Of a DNA stretch of 33,918 nucleotides, positions 9,229-19,391 are shown piece by piece. Location of the stretch: positions 1 to 33,918 of the forward strand of contig SKZY01000249.1 of NCBI GenBank assembly GCA_007127095.1. Direction: 5' to 3'. A program made the translations under genes and the position numbers. The stretch is from Planctomycetaceae bacterium. Lineage in GTDB: Bacteria > Planctomycetota > Planctomycetia > Pirellulales > Pirellulaceae. Under the pieces are notes generated by a model that did no database searches, was not told where the DNA came from, and worked only from the letters and a program-made list of their open reading frames with translations. How positions within the stretch are numbered: position 1 is the first letter of the stretch; each line of letters starts with the position of its first letter.

Positions 9229-9483
9229 GTTTTTTGGCCGTTGAAAAGCTGAATGAATGAGCGCCCGGTCTCGCAGTCTTAACCGCTGCGGCGCGGCGAT
9301 GCAACGTTTCACTCGCAATTTCGGCCGGTCAACCGCAGCCCTGCTACCAGGGTAGGCGGTTTGGTCGCTATCGGTAGAGCTTTCACCCGCCACGCGAGCG
9401 GGGCGTTACAATGCGGGCTAGCCGAATACCACACTTCGGCACATGCGTCGCTCCTCATCCGCCGACTCTCTGGAACGCCACTC
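9229..9483. promoter_or_regulatory. Divergent intergenic region between moxR and the giant TPR gene
   Basis: These 255 bases must hold the promoters for both divergent units. On the plus strand a TACAAT at 9407-9412 is a plausible -10 box for the giant gene, with only poor -35 matches (TTCACC or TTTCAC about 19-20 bases upstream). CCCTG and CAGGG at 9341-9354 form a short inverted repeat with a 4-base loop. No clear minus-strand promoter was recognised. The assignment as regulatory rests mainly on position. Confidence 0.35.
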
Positions 9484-12400
9484 ATGAGACGCGCCTTTTT
9501 TAGAAAATCGACGGCCCTGCTGGTCGTGTTGGTAACGATCGTCTTGAGCTCTACGAACCAAGCGTTCGCTCAAGACGATGGGGATGCCCAACGGGAGCGG
9601 CAAATCGCGGAACGGTTCGTCGAAGTGTTGCTACGGCGGCCACGGCCGGGTACGGCACTGGACCGCGTCTATAGCTATCACGTCCAAGCCGGCACGCTCG
9701 ATGAATGGATCGCGAGTCTCGAAACCGATAAAGGCGACGGCGCCGAACCGGGATCGCGAGCGATGCTGCGAGGGTTGGTGTTGTTGCGGCGTGGGAGTGA
9801 CGCGGAGGCGGCTAAGGCGTTGGCCGACGCCGAAACGGTCCGCGATGAGGACGCGATGGTCAGTTTTTATCTCGGCAAGGCGCTGTTGAACGTCGGGCGA
9901 ACCGATGCGGCAGCCGAGGCTTTGCAACGCGCGATCGATCGTGGCCCGGCGCGGAATGAGGCGTTGCCGGTGTTCACCGAGCTAGGTCGACTCTACCAGC
10001 GGGCTCAGCAGCGTGACAAAGCGTTAGCGGTTTGGAACCGATTGGAGGCGGTGTTTCCTGGCGACGGGCGTGTTGGCGAACAGATCGCCAGCATTCTCGC
10101 CGATGAAGGCCAAATCGAAGCGGCGTTGGAGCGCTATGAGCGGCTGGCGCACGAGGCCGGTCCGGCCGACGACACTCGCACCATCGGCTACCAGATCGCG
10201 GCGGCGGAGATGCGCCGCCGGCTGGGGCAGACCGAGCAGGCGTTGGAAGATTTGGAATCGATCGCCGGGCGGCTACGCCCAGCGAGCTGGCTGTACAGCG
10301 ATGTCCGCCGACGGATCGAAGCGGTGTTCTTGCGGAGCGGCGATTATTCGGCGTTAGCAGATTACTACGCACGGCAGGTGGAGCAGCGTCCCGATGAGAT
10401 CGCGCTGCGCCTCCGTCATGGGCAAACATTGGCCAAGGCGGGTCGCGTCGACGAGGCCGAAAAGGCGCTAGCGGAGAGCATTCGCCTCGCCCCAGGCGAT
10501 ACCGATGCCCGGTTGGGGATGATCGATGTCCTCAAATCCGCAGGCAAGTCGGAACAGGTGGTTGAACAGTGGGAACAGCTTGCCGAACAGGACCCCGAGA
10601 ACCCCGACTACCTTGTCCAATTAGGAAACAGCTGGCTCGAGACGACCACGGCGGACCAAGCCGCCCGGCGCGAGCGAGCCGCCGCGGTCTGGCAGCGACT
10701 GGCCGAGGCGAAGCGTGACGACGCCGTCGTGACCGCCCAGGTCGCCGACCTGATGCGGCGGATCGAGCATCATGACGCAGCGATCGAACTCTATCGGCGT
10801 GCGATCGAGCTGGCTCCCGACCAACCGCAGTACCGCGAGTACCTCGGCGAGTTCCTGCATCGGCTGGACCGTCATGACGAAGCGGTCGAGGTGTGGGCGG
10901 CGATCGCCGAGCCGCCCCGCGATAGTCGCGATAACCTGATCCGCTTAGCCGAGGTGTTTCACACGTTCGACGAGCCGGAACGCGGGTTGGAGGTATTCTT
11001 GCAAGCCGCTCAGCTCGACCCGACGTTTCCCCAGCGGCTGCGGTTGGCGGAGTTGCTGGCGCGAGCAGAACGTTTCGACGAAGCCTTGGCACAGTTGGAT
11101 CAAGCCGACGGGGTGGCCGATTCGCCCGAGCAGCGTGAGCAGGTGTTCCAGGCGCGGGTCAGCGTCTATGGCAGCAGCGGCACTCTGCAGGACCGCATCG
11201 CGGAGGCGCGAGAGCAAGCCGCGGCGAGTGGTCTCGCCGAGGAGCATCGCCGGCTGGCGTTGATGCTCGACGCAAGCGGCAGCCTGGCCGAGGCGACCGT
11301 AGCGATCCGAGACGCGCTTCAGGCCGATGAAAACGATATCGCAGCGCTGACTGTCGCCGCGGAACTGTACCGCAAAGGGTCACGGCTGGGTGATGCGGTG
11401 GAAGCGTTTCGCCAGCTCGCCCGCCGCGATACTCGATTCCTGCCGAATTACCTGAAGCGGATTTCGGGTTTGCAGTTGCAGTTGGGCCAAACCGACGCTG
11501 CGTTAGCGACGGCAGCCGAGTTGATCGAAGCCCAACCGGGCAATCCTGATTCCTATCGTTTTTACGCCGACCAGTGTTTCAAGGTCGGGCGTGATGACGA
11601 AGGTCTCGAGACGCTCCGCCGGGCGCTGCAAGCAGCCCCACGCGATCCCGACACCCGCCAAGCGCTCGCCGCAGCGCTGGCCAATCGATTCAGAACCGCC
11701 GAAGCAATCGAACTTTATTGGGACTTGTTGGAGGATGCGACCAGTCTCAATGAAGAGAAACGCTTGGTCGGCCTGTTGGCCGGACTCTATGATCAGCAAG
11801 GGGATTTTGATCATTTGGTCAGTCGCCTTGAGCTGCGCGGACGGGAAGCGTCTGACACGCGTACCGCCACCTTGCTCATTTCGGTTGCTCACAGCTCGGT
11901 ACGCGACTTCGGCACGGCCAGACAAACCCTTGAGCCGCTGTTGGTCGACAGCCCGCGGGATCCGGAGTTGCTGGGCGAAATCGTGAATCTGGCCGGTGCG
12001 GCATCGGAGCCCGAAGTGGCGTTGGGCTATCAACAGCAGTTGGTGGCGGTCGCCGATACGCCGGATAATCGCAGCCGGCTATTAAAATTGATGGTCGACA
12101 GCGGCCAGATCCAGCAGGCCGAGGCGTCGCTGCAACGGCTGCAGGGGATGGACGATCCGGTAGCGATGATCGACTTGATCGATCGCACATTCAGCCGCGG
12201 CGATACCGAAGCAGCGATCCGATTCGCTCGCGCGGTCCTGGAGCGACAACCGGATTTGTGGGAGGTGCGAATCCGGTTGGCGGCGTACTTGATGGCGGCT
12301 GACGAGGTCGATGAGGCGGTAGCCCAAGCAGCTGAAGTTGAGGCATTGCAGCTCGACGCATCGACACCGACTCGGAACCGGCAAGCGTTGCTGGCCAGCC

Positions 12401-15400
12401 GCGGATCCAATGCGGCAGCGATTCAAGCGGCCGCCTCCTCCCGTCTGAACCAAGCCCAGCAGGCCTACAGGTTGGCCAGCCTGCTTCGACTGGGACGTTA
12501 CAGTACCGGACGTTATGGGATTTCGTCTCAAGGCCGAGACGTAGTGAACGCAACCGATTTTGGCCAGGCCCGATTTTTGGCGATGGCGCTCCGTTTGGCC
12601 GCCGCTGCCAAAGCGGACAAACTGGATGAAGTCGAGGAGCCTTTAAGCGACGTATCAGAGCTGGCGGCGATCGAGGACCCGGAGCAACTTTGGGACTTCG
12701 TCGCCATTCGCGCGATCAAGGAAGCGTTCAGCAGTCAGCAGACGACCTCCGGAAGTTTGGTTTACTATCAGTCTCAGCAATTGATGGTCAACGTATTGTG
12801 GCGGCTTGCGGAGATCGACGAGAGTGAGCGCGGCACGTTGATCATGCAGCAGCTTTCGATGCGTCAGCAACTCCGCAACCCACCACCCCAGCTGGCTCAA
12901 GAGACCGCTGCACTCGAGCCGCTCTCCGAGCAGCAATTGGCGCTGGTTCAGGAAGCCTATGACAGCGCGCCCCAATCGGCCAATACCAGCGGTGCGATGG
13001 CGGCTATGGTTCATCAAGAACTCGTCGCGGCCGGCAAGATTGAGCGGGCCGAGGCGTTAGGTGAAGCATTTCGATCGCCTGATCGCCCCGCGGCTGCCGC
13101 AGGTTCACTCCGGTTCTCCACCGCGAGCCATGCCCTGGATTCGATCCCGGCACTACTCGAGGGTGTCGCCCAATCACTTTCCGATTGGGCCTTCACAATG
13201 CCTGCTGCCGAACGGGCGAACCTGCGGTCGGCGGTCGCGGCCGTGCTTACCGTGGGCGAACTTCCCTTCGAAGCCAAATTGGTCGCTGTCGATTTGGCGA
13301 TCGCCCTGCAGGCGATTGACCAAAGCAGTTCGCCGCCGCGGCGCATCTCCTCGCCGAGTCAGGGCACAGCGAACGTCTACTACCAGGACGGTTCCGGGTA
13401 CCAATCGAGCGAACTATCGGTGCCGTTTTCCGAACGTCTGCTGTCTTCGTCTTTCGTCCAGCAGCTTTATGGCGGGATTCGCCTGAGTGAGGACTCGCCT
13501 GAGCGGCAGCAATTGCTGCGGCACCTCGACGGGGCGGACGGCTTGTTCGCAGACGATTCGCCGTTGGTGGGGGAAGAGCAGAAGCTTCGCGCCACGCTCG
13601 CCGCATTTGCTCGTTGGTGGGCCGCCGATTTGCCGGGTGCCTTCGATCGGATCATCGTCGCGACCGAGCGATATCCCGATGACCATGACCTGTGGATCGA
13701 ACGGGCGCGGATGGCCGCCGAGCTGAACCGGCCCGAGGCGGCACTGCATGCTCTCGACGCGATCGAGCCGATGGACCAGGCAACGCTGCGCGTGCGTGAA
13801 TTGGCGGCGATGAACCTGGCGGCACAATTGGGGCGGTTGGAGCGGGCGCGGACTGCGGCCCAGCGGCTGTTCGGCATGCGGCTCGACGCGTCGACCGAGA
13901 TGGCATTGGCCGATCAACTGACGCGGTTGGGAATGCATACGATGGCCTCGGCCGTGCTGCAACGGACACAGCGCCGCGGTGGCCAATCGCCAACGGTCTT
14001 GCTGCAATTGGCTCAACAGTTTCTCGACGCGGGTAACAAGGAAGCCGCCGCAGAGGTCGCCTATCAGTCGCTGCGGCAAAGCGGCGGTCCCGCGGCATCC
14101 AACAGCAGTTACTACCGCCAACAGGCTGTCCGCTTGCTGCAGCGTGCAGGCCGCTTGGACAAATTGCTTCAACAGGCGGAGCGACGGGTAGCAGCCTCGC
14201 CTCAGTCGCTGATGTTAAAATCCGAACTGGCGGAACTCTATACCGCCGCGGGACGCAGCGACGATGCCGACCGGCTGTTCGAGCAGATCGCTGAACTGCA
14301 GCCCGCAGATCCCAAGTCGCTCTGGGATACCGCTACGCGACTTAGCCGGGCGGGTAAACACGAGGAAGCGGTAGACAAGTTCCTGGCGGCGATCGAGAAG
14401 CAACCCGAGTTGCTAGAACGAGAGTTCTATATTTTTCAACAAGCCGTCAGCTCATCCAACCAGAGCGACAAGGCCTATCGGAGCCTGATGCAGGTACCGA
14501 TCGACCGGATTCCTTCACACTACATCGGTCAACTTGCTCAGCTCTACCGGCGCGGTTCGGCAGAACCGAGCGAGGCCGCCCAAGCGTTCATCGACCACAT
14601 CCTCAGCAATGCTCCGGTCGAGGCATTGGGGACGGTACTGCGCAGTATCGGTCGCGATCCGCAGATCCATCGAACCGAAGCGATAGCCAAAGCCGTCCGA
14701 CGGATCTTTGAGGCCGATCTGGTTTACCTCCACGGCAGTCCATTTTGGCAAGGGTATGGGATCAGTAGTAACGGCGAACTTTATGGGCCGCTGCAACCTT
14801 GCATCGGCGCGCTGAAGGCAAACAAAGAATTGGCCACCGAGGTGCGCGAGCAATGGCTCCAGCGAGTCAAGACTGACGACGAGGCAGCACGCTTGTTGGT
14901 CAACCTGCTGCTGCTCGCGCTCGATGCCACAACGCCCGAACAGCAATCCACCGCGACAGAGGATCTGGAAAGTCGCCTGCGGGAATTGATCGCGACTGAT
15001 GCAAAGCTGCTGTCACAAAACATGTGGTGGGAACTGGGGCAGGTTCTGCAGGACCAGCAAGGTCTGGAACATCTAGCGGTGATGGCTTTGGAACATGCCG
15101 AGGACGATTACGTTTCGTCGTATACGCGACAGTATGAGTTCTCCGTCCATGCGCGTTTGACCAATGCCTATGTCGCCGCAGGGCAAAAAGAGAAAGCCCG
15201 CCGTGCGCTGCTGAAGGGTTACCAGCAGACGGATAACTCCGAACAGAACCGCGGCAATCCTGGCTATGGCGATTACTCCGACTTGCGGTCCTATGCGGCG
15301 ATCACGGAAAAGTTGGTTCAGGTTGATGGCCGGCTCGAGGCGATCCGCATCTACAGCGACGCACTGGCTGATCCAGAGCGATTTGAGCGTGCCAAGCGGT

Positions 15401-18400
15401 GGGGAGGTAGCAACGAGTTTCGCAGCAGCTTCCAACAGGGGCTCGACACGACACTGGAATCGTTGGACGAAGCCGATTTGGAGCGGTTCCTGGCGTTTCA
15501 GGATTCCGCTGCGACAACAGGCGAACAGGCAGACGCCGAAGCGGCAACGGGCGTCGGCAATGACGACACCGCTGCGGGCCAGCGATTCGATCTCATGCCG
15601 CTGGTTGCGACCGCCGAGACGCAGCCGGAGCGGACGTCGCTGGCCGCGCTGGTCGTAACGCGTCTTGCGGAGTCCGAATCGGGGCGAGAACGTTTGGCGG
15701 GCTTTGAGCAGGAACTTGCCGAACAGGTCGAAGTCCACCCTCGTGATTGGTCACTCGTCGCCATGCAGGCGATGGTCGGCATCGCGTTGGAAACGGATGT
15801 GGCTGGGGAAGCGATCAGCCGTTTGGCTGAGAGTCTTCCAGCCGACCCGGCTGAGGTGAGCGAGTCGGAGATACCGCTCACATTAGCGCTCTATTCACCG
15901 GCCATACTCGCCTTGGCGTCGGAGCGTGCGGCTGTGCGGTCCGCCGCCGCCCCCTTGGTCGACAAGGTGGTAGCTGTAGCCCAGCGAGCCGAGCGGAGCG
16001 AGATCGCCCGTACGCTGCTGATGGCCAAGGCGCGGACCATCGGTGCGAACGATCCCGCCGCCGCCGTGACTCCGCTGCGTGAGATGTTGGGCGCGTTGGT
16101 GCCGGCTGCGGAGACGCCTCGCGTGTTGTCGACGGAAGTGGCTCGAGAGTGTCTGCAGCTGGCGGAAGCCGCGGCTAAAGCCGGTGCCTGGAAAGTGACC
16201 GGTGAGGCGTTGCAGCGAGCCCTGGCCGCCGGTCCGCCGCTGAGGAAATTGGAAACGACCAGTACGGGATCGGCATTCGTGATCCCGACCCAGCGAAGGA
16301 CCGTCGGGTCGGTGGATCAGCCGCAGGAAGATCTCGATTGGATTCCTCGCCGAGTCGCGTCGATCGTTGCCCTCGCCCAAGATGCGATGTCATCAGCGAC
16401 AGAAGATGCCCCCAGTGCGGCTGGCGAAGTACTCTTCGAGGCGCTCCGGGATGCGGTCCTGCCCGAACAGCGCCGTGATGAGGCCTTTCCCTATCCCGTA
16501 ATGCTGTTGACCGGCAGTTCCACCAACAGGTACCCCGAACCGGAAATGCAGCCGTTGAGTCTGTCGAAGCTGTTAGCCGATTTAGCTGTGGCGACCGACC
16601 GAGCCGAGGAGCTGCGAGAACGGTTGAGCGCGCGACAGGCCGAGTCAAAAACGCCGTATCGATTCGACCTGGTGGGCGTTCATCTGGCGATTGCCGAGGA
16701 TGATCCGGCGGCAGCCGATCAGGCGCTGCGTAGCTTGGCCAACGGCTTGGGCGTCGACATCGCCGGAGCCGATTCGCCGCCATTGCCGGCGGTCGCTCTC
16801 AATCGTTCGCAGCAGGGGAGCGACGAGGTGGTCACGAACGACCTGCTGCACGCGGTCCTGCCGATTCACAAACGTTGGGGCCTGGAACCCGCAGTCGCCG
16901 CTCTTGAAATCCATCTGCTGAGCGAAGCGCGACGCGTCAAGTCGGTCAGCGATGCTGGAGAAATCTGGGGCTGGATGGTTCGGCAAATTGTCGCCGATCC
17001 GCGAGTCGATGATCGTCTGGCTCAACAAGCGATCGATCATTACCTGGCCAGCGTGCAGCTTCACTATTCCAATTACTCCGGCAGCTACGGCAGCGATCGT
17101 CAAAACGCGGAAATGGCGGAGTTAGGCACGCGGGTTCTCGCTTCGAAACGCTGGTCGATTGCTGGTAGAATGCTGCGTCAGGCGGTCAATCGTGAGCCGG
17201 GCTTTCAGGAAGGACGCGCCACGGTTGCCCAGCTCGGCCTCGCTCTGGTCGGCGTCGATGCCCAACAGCGATATCGGTTGCTGAGCGAAATCGTTTTTGG
17301 TGAGGCCGATGATCCGGACCAAGAGGCTGCGACAAGTCAGGGTGACCAAACGCTGCTGTCGGCGTCCAACATGCTGCTCTATGCTGATCCGCCGCCGGCG
17401 CTGCAGGCTTCGTTCGCCGGTCACGCCGATCCGAGTCAGGTGCCCGTTGCCGGTAAGGATCTGCCGATCGTCGAATTGAACGTATTGCTGGTCGAAGCAG
17501 CCGCGGAGAGCGGTCAAACCACCCCGCTGATCGCGCGGCTGGAGCCGCGGATCGAACATCCGGGCGACGAAATCGAGGCCATGATCGGTCTGGCCCAGTT
17601 GATCAACGGCGAGCATGAGGCGGCTCTCGAGCGGTTAAAGCGGGTGCGTGACCGACTGCTCCAGACCGCACCCAAGGGGATGGTCGACACACCGCTGCCG
17701 ATCAATTCCGCGACATTTGCCACCCGCGCCCTGGCGGTCGATCAACTTCGCGCGACCGCGACCGAAGCCTGGCAGCCGATGTGGACTCACGCCCAATTTC
17801 GCTATCTCGGTGTCGCTGCGGCGTTGTTCAACCGGATGGCGGTCGTAACCGGCGCCTCCGACATGTCTGGCACTGCCGAGGGATCGCCGCTGAAACATTT
17901 CATCAGCGTCCAAACCCCTTATGGCCTGAAACCGGTCAGCACCATGACCGAACCACTGTATGCGATGGAGGAGGGGATTCTGCGGTATGCCGCAGGGAGT
18001 GGCCACAACATCCTGATGCTCAAATATCCACTCGAGGGCGATTACACGTTCACTCATCGCAACCTACACGGTTTCCGCGGCGAAAGTCATACTTACTTCG
18101 GTGGGGTTGCCTACATGCCGAAACCCGAGGGTTCCGCGGCGACCGTCCGCGGGCTGGTATCGAGAGGGCAAGTCGAGTTCAAAAACCTCCCCTTAGCACG
18201 TAATCAAGAAATCACTCAGGCGCTGAGCCTCACCGACGATCGCATCACAATGACCATCGACGGGAATGCTGCCGTGGAGGATCGCCGCAGCGCATCGGCA
18301 CCGTTTGTGGGTGTGGTGTTCGAACATCACACCGTCGTGTCGACCACGGGCTACGCCTTGGCGGGCAATCCGCGGGTCGCACGTCACGTGAATCTGATCG

Positions 18401-19056
18401 ATGCGGACCTGCGCGGATGGACCGCCAACATCACCGGCGGCAGCATACCCGCCATCGACCTACCGATCCCACCCGATCAAGACATTGATCAGGTTCGGGC
18501 GCAGCGTCAGCGGAACGCGGAAAACCACCATCGCTTCGCTTGGTACAGCCGCGACGGCCAGCTGCTGTCCGGCAGCGGCAATTCGCAACCCGATGCGGCC
18601 GGTCAACGCCACATCCAGTACCATCGGCCGCTGCTCGACGGCGAGTCGATCGATTACCGGTTCCAGTACGATGCCGGTTCCCTCGAGGTCCATCCCGCGA
18701 TCGGTCGTGTAGTCATCTTGCTGCGACCAGAAGGGATCAAGTTGCGTTGGCTCAGCCAAGCCCACTCATTGGAGTCGTTTGAGTTACCGCCACTGCACGA
18801 AGTCGATCCCGATGAATTGATCGGCAGTGGAAAACCGAAACTGCGGCAGGGTGATTGGAACGAAGTGAAGTTGACCGCTGAGGGGGACCAAGTCGTCGTC
18901 GAGGTCAATGGCGAAGCGGTCTGCCGCGTGGGGCTTGGGTTCGATCGCCGTTTCGGCCTGGTGAGCGAAGCGGAGCGGGAATGTCAGGTGCAGGAGATCC
19001 GTTTAACCGGCCCCTGGCCCGATATCTTACCGGACGACCTGATGGAACGCCGCTAG
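9484..19056 (+). CDS. Giant exported TPR-repeat protein with DUF1583-like C-terminal domain
   Basis: About 3190 residues. The first 29 form a classical signal peptide (basic start, hydrophobic core, AFA before Q30), so the protein is exported. Residues about 40-960 are tandem TPR-type helical hairpins, for example 'VSFYLGKALLNVGRTDAA' and repeated LG/A..A patterns. A second TPR block lies at about 1360-1700, and less regular helical sequence follows to about 2700. The last roughly 450 residues change to beta-rich sequence ('HRNLHGFRGES', 'DADLRGWTANITGG', 'GDWNEVKLTAEGDQ'), resembling planctomycete DUF1583-type domains and lectin-like folds. I chose ATG 9484 because it starts the signal peptide; longer in-frame starts have no support. 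It is divergent from moxR. Function is unknown: TPR blocks suggest a large periplasmic or paryphoplasmic scaffold, the end domain suggests ligand or polysaccharide binding. The DUF1583 label is from memory of the pattern. Confidence 0.93.
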   Translation: MRRAFFRKSTALLVVLVTIVLSSTNQAFAQDDGDAQRERQIAERFVEVLLRRPRPGTALDRVYSYHVQAGTLDEWIASLETDKGDGAEPGSRAMLRGLVLLRRGSDAEAAKALADAETVRDEDAMVSFYLGKALLNVGRTDAAAEALQRAIDRGPARNEALPVFTELGRLYQRAQQRDKALAVWNRLEAVFPGDGRVGEQIASILADEGQIEAALERYERLAHEAGPADDTRTIGYQIAAAEMRRRLGQTEQALEDLESIAGRLRPASWLYSDVRRRIEAVFLRSGDYSALADYYARQVEQRPDEIALRLRHGQTLAKAGRVDEAEKALAESIRLAPGDTDARLGMIDVLKSAGKSEQVVEQWEQLAEQDPENPDYLVQLGNSWLETTTADQAARRERAAAVWQRLAEAKRDDAVVTAQVADLMRRIEHHDAAIELYRRAIELAPDQPQYREYLGEFLHRLDRHDEAVEVWAAIAEPPRDSRDNLIRLAEVFHTFDEPERGLEVFLQAAQLDPTFPQRLRLAELLARAERFDEALAQLDQADGVADSPEQREQVFQARVSVYGSSGTLQDRIAEAREQAAASGLAEEHRRLALMLDASGSLAEATVAIRDALQADENDIAALTVAAELYRKGSRLGDAVEAFRQLARRDTRFLPNYLKRISGLQLQLGQTDAALATAAELIEAQPGNPDSYRFYADQCFKVGRDDEGLETLRRALQAAPRDPDTRQALAAALANRFRTAEAIELYWDLLEDATSLNEEKRLVGLLAGLYDQQGDFDHLVSRLELRGREASDTRTATLLISVAHSSVRDFGTARQTLEPLLVDSPRDPELLGEIVNLAGAASEPEVALGYQQQLVAVADTPDNRSRLLKLMVDSGQIQQAEASLQRLQGMDDPVAMIDLIDRTFSRGDTEAAIRFARAVLERQPDLWEVRIRLAAYLMAADEVDEAVAQAAEVEALQLDASTPTRNRQALLASRGSNAAAIQAAASSRLNQAQQAYRLASLLRLGRYSTGRYGISSQGRDVVNATDFGQARFLAMALRLAAAAKADKLDEVEEPLSDVSELAAIEDPEQLWDFVAIRAIKEAFSSQQTTSGSLVYYQSQQLMVNVLWRLAEIDESERGTLIMQQLSMRQQLRNPPPQLAQETAALEPLSEQQLALVQEAYDSAPQSANTSGAMAAMVHQELVAAGKIERAEALGEAFRSPDRPAAAAGSLRFSTASHALDSIPALLEGVAQSLSDWAFTMPAAERANLRSAVAAVLTVGELPFEAKLVAVDLAIALQAIDQSSSPPRRISSPSQGTANVYYQDGSGYQSSELSVPFSERLLSSSFVQQLYGGIRLSEDSPERQQLLRHLDGADGLFADDSPLVGEEQKLRATLAAFARWWAADLPGAFDRIIVATERYPDDHDLWIERARMAAELNRPEAALHALDAIEPMDQATLRVRELAAMNLAAQLGRLERARTAAQRLFGMRLDASTEMALADQLTRLGMHTMASAVLQRTQRRGGQSPTVLLQLAQQFLDAGNKEAAAEVAYQSLRQSGGPAASNSSYYRQQAVRLLQRAGRLDKLLQQAERRVAASPQSLMLKSELAELYTAAGRSDDADRLFEQIAELQPADPKSLWDTATRLSRAGKHEEAVDKFLAAIEKQPELLEREFYIFQQAVSSSNQSDKAYRSLMQVPIDRIPSHYIGQLAQLYRRGSAEPSEAAQAFIDHILSNAPVEALGTVLRSIGRDPQIHRTEAIAKAVRRIFEADLVYLHGSPFWQGYGISSNGELYGPLQPCIGALKANKELATEVREQWLQRVKTDDEAARLLVNLLLLALDATTPEQQSTATEDLESRLRELIATDAKLLSQNMWWELGQVLQDQQGLEHLAVMALEHAEDDYVSSYTRQYEFSVHARLTNAYVAAGQKEKARRALLKGYQQTDNSEQNRGNPGYGDYSDLRSYAAITEKLVQVDGRLEAIRIYSDALADPERFERAKRWGGSNEFRSSFQQGLDTTLESLDEADLERFLAFQDSAATTGEQADAEAATGVGNDDTAAGQRFDLMPLVATAETQPERTSLAALVVTRLAESESGRERLAGFEQELAEQVEVHPRDWSLVAMQAMVGIALETDVAGEAISRLAESLPADPAEVSESEIPLTLALYSPAILALASERAAVRSAAAPLVDKVVAVAQRAERSEIARTLLMAKARTIGANDPAAAVTPLREMLGALVPAAETPRVLSTEVARECLQLAEAAAKAGAWKVTGEALQRALAAGPPLRKLETTSTGSAFVIPTQRRTVGSVDQPQEDLDWIPRRVASIVALAQDAMSSATEDAPSAAGEVLFEALRDAVLPEQRRDEAFPYPVMLLTGSSTNRYPEPEMQPLSLSKLLADLAVATDRAEELRERLSARQAESKTPYRFDLVGVHLAIAEDDPAAADQALRSLANGLGVDIAGADSPPLPAVALNRSQQGSDEVVTNDLLHAVLPIHKRWGLEPAVAALEIHLLSEARRVKSVSDAGEIWGWMVRQIVADPRVDDRLAQQAIDHYLASVQLHYSNYSGSYGSDRQNAEMAELGTRVLASKRWSIAGRMLRQAVNREPGFQEGRATVAQLGLALVGVDAQQRYRLLSEIVFGEADDPDQEAATSQGDQTLLSASNMLLYADPPPALQASFAGHADPSQVPVAGKDLPIVELNVLLVEAAAESGQTTPLIARLEPRIEHPGDEIEAMIGLAQLINGEHEAALERLKRVRDRLLQTAPKGMVDTPLPINSATFATRALAVDQLRATATEAWQPMWTHAQFRYLGVAAALFNRMAVVTGASDMSGTAEGSPLKHFISVQTPYGLKPVSTMTEPLYAMEEGILRYAAGSGHNILMLKYPLEGDYTFTHRNLHGFRGESHTYFGGVAYMPKPEGSAATVRGLVSRGQVEFKNLPLARNQEITQALSLTDDRITMTIDGNAAVEDRRSASAPFVGVVFEHHTVVSTTGYALAGNPRVARHVNLIDADLRGWTANITGGSIPAIDLPIPPDQDIDQVRAQRQRNAENHHRFAWYSRDGQLLSGSGNSQPDAAGQRHIQYHRPLLDGESIDYRFQYDAGSLEVHPAIGRVVILLRPEGIKLRWLSQAHSLESFELPPLHEVDPDELIGSGKPKLRQGDWNEVKLTAEGDQVVVEVNGEAVCRVGLGFDRRFGLVSEAERECQVQEIRLTGPWPDILPDDLMERR

Positions 19057-19092
19057 GGATCAAGAGCCTCACGAGTAGAAGGCATCAAAAAA

Positions 19093-19290
19093 ATGACAGG
19101 TTTTTATGACGGCGGCCACGAAAACTACCTAGCTGCACTTGTTCAGCAATATGCAAAAGCGATCGACGAATTAGAGAGCCAGCTGCGTGATTGTGCAGTC
19201 GATGAAAAGCAGGTATTGCGTGAAAAGTTGAAAACGCTGAAGGCGGAAAGGTCGAATAAAATGAAGGACGCTAACCGCCTGCTGTTTTAA
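19093..19290 (+). CDS. Small coiled-coil protein (65 aa), function unknown
   Basis: A 65-residue charged protein, mostly helical after residue 10 ('YLAALVQQYAKAIDELESQL'), with a Lys/Glu-rich second half that can form a coiled coil. It has one cysteine, no signal peptide and no membrane segment. AAGG lies about 11 bases before the ATG, after an A7 run. It sits 36 bases after the giant TPR gene on the same strand and could share its transcript. Composition looks like a real soluble protein, but no family was recognised. Confidence 0.6.
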   Translation: MTGFYDGGHENYLAALVQQYAKAIDELESQLRDCAVDEKQVLREKLKTLKAERSNKMKDANRLLF

Positions 19291-19353
19291 GTTTTCCCAC
19301 GGGGTGGATCGGTCTGGGGGATTGCGTGGTTACTCCAGGAAATGATGCGAAGC

Positions 19354-19362
19354 TGGTATAAT
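19354..19362 (+). promoter_or_regulatory. Extended -10 promoter upstream of the LexA-like gene
   Basis: TGGTATAAT is a perfect -10 hexamer (TATAAT, 19357-19362) with the TG extension. A TTACTC sequence at 19330-19335 is a poor and distant -35. It lies 30 bases before the ATG of the wHTH gene, leaving a short leader that contains the AAGGG ribosome site. Confidence 0.5.
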
Positions 19363-19391
19363 GTCGTCGAATTCCACACTGAAAGGGCGAC

